Shown: in pieces, positions 63,748-64,000 of the stretch
Layout of the letters: each line of letters starts with the position of its first letter
Position numbering within the stretch: the first letter of the stretch is position 1
From: Bacteroides sp. Marseille-P3684
GTDB taxonomy: Bacteria > Bacteroidota > Bacteroidia > Bacteroidales > Bacteroidaceae
Length of the DNA: 64,000 nucleotides
Direction of reading: 5' to 3'
NCBI RefSeq assembly: GCF_900291465.1
Contig: NZ_LT985808.1
Span: forward strand, 1,994,575-2,058,574
Program-made: the position numbers and the translations under genes
Notes under the pieces: model-generated
What the model was told of the DNA's origin: nothing
Database searches by the model: none
What the model saw: only the letters and a program-made list of their open reading frames with translations

Positions 63748-64000
63748 TTATAAAAGTTCAATCAGTGCGTCCACATCTTCTTCGCGGGTCGCCCAGCTCG
63801 TAGCGAACCGGACAGCGGAGTGCGATTCGTCGATGACCGCCCACGTCTCGAAGGTCGCATGGCGGTGCAGTTCCTCCTTCTGCCGGTTGTTGAGAATCAC
63901 GAACTGCTGGTTGGTCGGCGAATCCATGAAGAAACGGTAGTGCCTGTCAGCAAATCCCTTTTTGAGCTTCTCTGCCATGTCGTTGGCGTGCCGGGCGATG
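63748..64000 (-). CDS. threonine aldolase-like PLP enzyme, C-terminal part (runs off the window)
   Basis: The last 84 or so residues of a gene whose start lies beyond the window. SPTNQQFVILNN, a central ETWAVIDESHSAVRFATSWAT and the terminal EEDVDALIELL match the C-terminus of low-specificity L-threonine aldolases (beta-eliminating lyase family). These split L-threonine to glycine and acetaldehyde. The PLP lysine is not in view. Confidence 0.75.
   Translation of the reverse strand, partial: IARHANDMAEKLKKGFADRHYRFFMDSPTNQQFVILNNRQKEELHRHATFETWAVIDESHSAVRFATSWATREEDVDALIELL

Overview
The window is a 64 kb chromosomal stretch from a Bacteroidales bacterium, most likely a gut Bacteroides/Phocaeicola-type species. 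Evidence for this is the recurrent Bacteroidota promoter signature (a -7 box TAnnTTTG, often with a TTTG-like -33 box 18-21 bp upstream), the many signal peptides and lipoboxes of the Bacteroidota kind, and families typical of that group (tricorn-like S41 peptidases, DUF3298 lipoprotein, DUF4369/TlpA lipoprotein, PepC with a signal peptide, DUF1294, TamB). The species cannot be fixed from sequence alone. No rRNA, tRNA, IS element, CRISPR array or phage was seen.

Layout. 1-7.7 kb: a truncated DEAD-box helicase, a nucleoside phosphorylase-like gene, thiol peroxidase, and a minus-strand operon of a PurF paralogue, pepT, a Kef-type antiporter and a HIT protein. 7.8-10.2 kb: a plus-strand operon of an MFS exporter with overlapping lrgA and lrgB-like genes. 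10.4-22.8 kb: YbjN-like protein, tricorn-like peptidase, tsaC, a Pif1-like helicase with TPRs, two plus-strand genes, a cytoplasmic GH13, fabD and thiD. 23-33 kb: GH28, small conserved genes, FKBP and cyclophilin isomerases, an RpoN-dependent response regulator with a hybrid histidine kinase, MATE exporter and M16 peptidase. 33.5-42.2 kb: a TlpA-like lipoprotein, prs, and a complete thiamine cluster (thiS, thiE, thiG, thiC, thiH, thiF, and a second ThiE/TenI gene) behind a clear TPP riboswitch. 42.4-50.1 kb: the most unusual part, a minus-strand gene set of a secreted beta-helix protein, a GH31 alpha-xylosidase-like gene broken by a one-base frameshift, a protein fusing a UroD-fold methyltransferase to a corrinoid domain, and a sodium:solute symporter. 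50.3-64 kb: a DPP-IV-like peptidase, a second ThiD-like kinase, an MBL hydrolase, rsmG, a DUF3298 lipoprotein, a DUF6261-like protein, a giant TamB, aminopeptidase C and a truncated threonine aldolase.

The best candidate for an undescribed system is the 42.4-50.1 kb operon. Its content suggests outside cleavage of a glycan, sodium-driven uptake, intracellular removal of an alpha-linked sugar (xylose-like) and a cobamide-dependent methyl transfer, as would be needed to use an O-methylated sugar or glycoside. This is inference. The second recurrent signal is a family of intergenic arrays of short palindromes spaced exactly 22 bp apart (four arrays), plus a separate 41-bp-period array. Base composition also shifts: sampled lines are about 43% GC near 34 kb and about 63-65% GC between 46 and 57 kb, including core genes.
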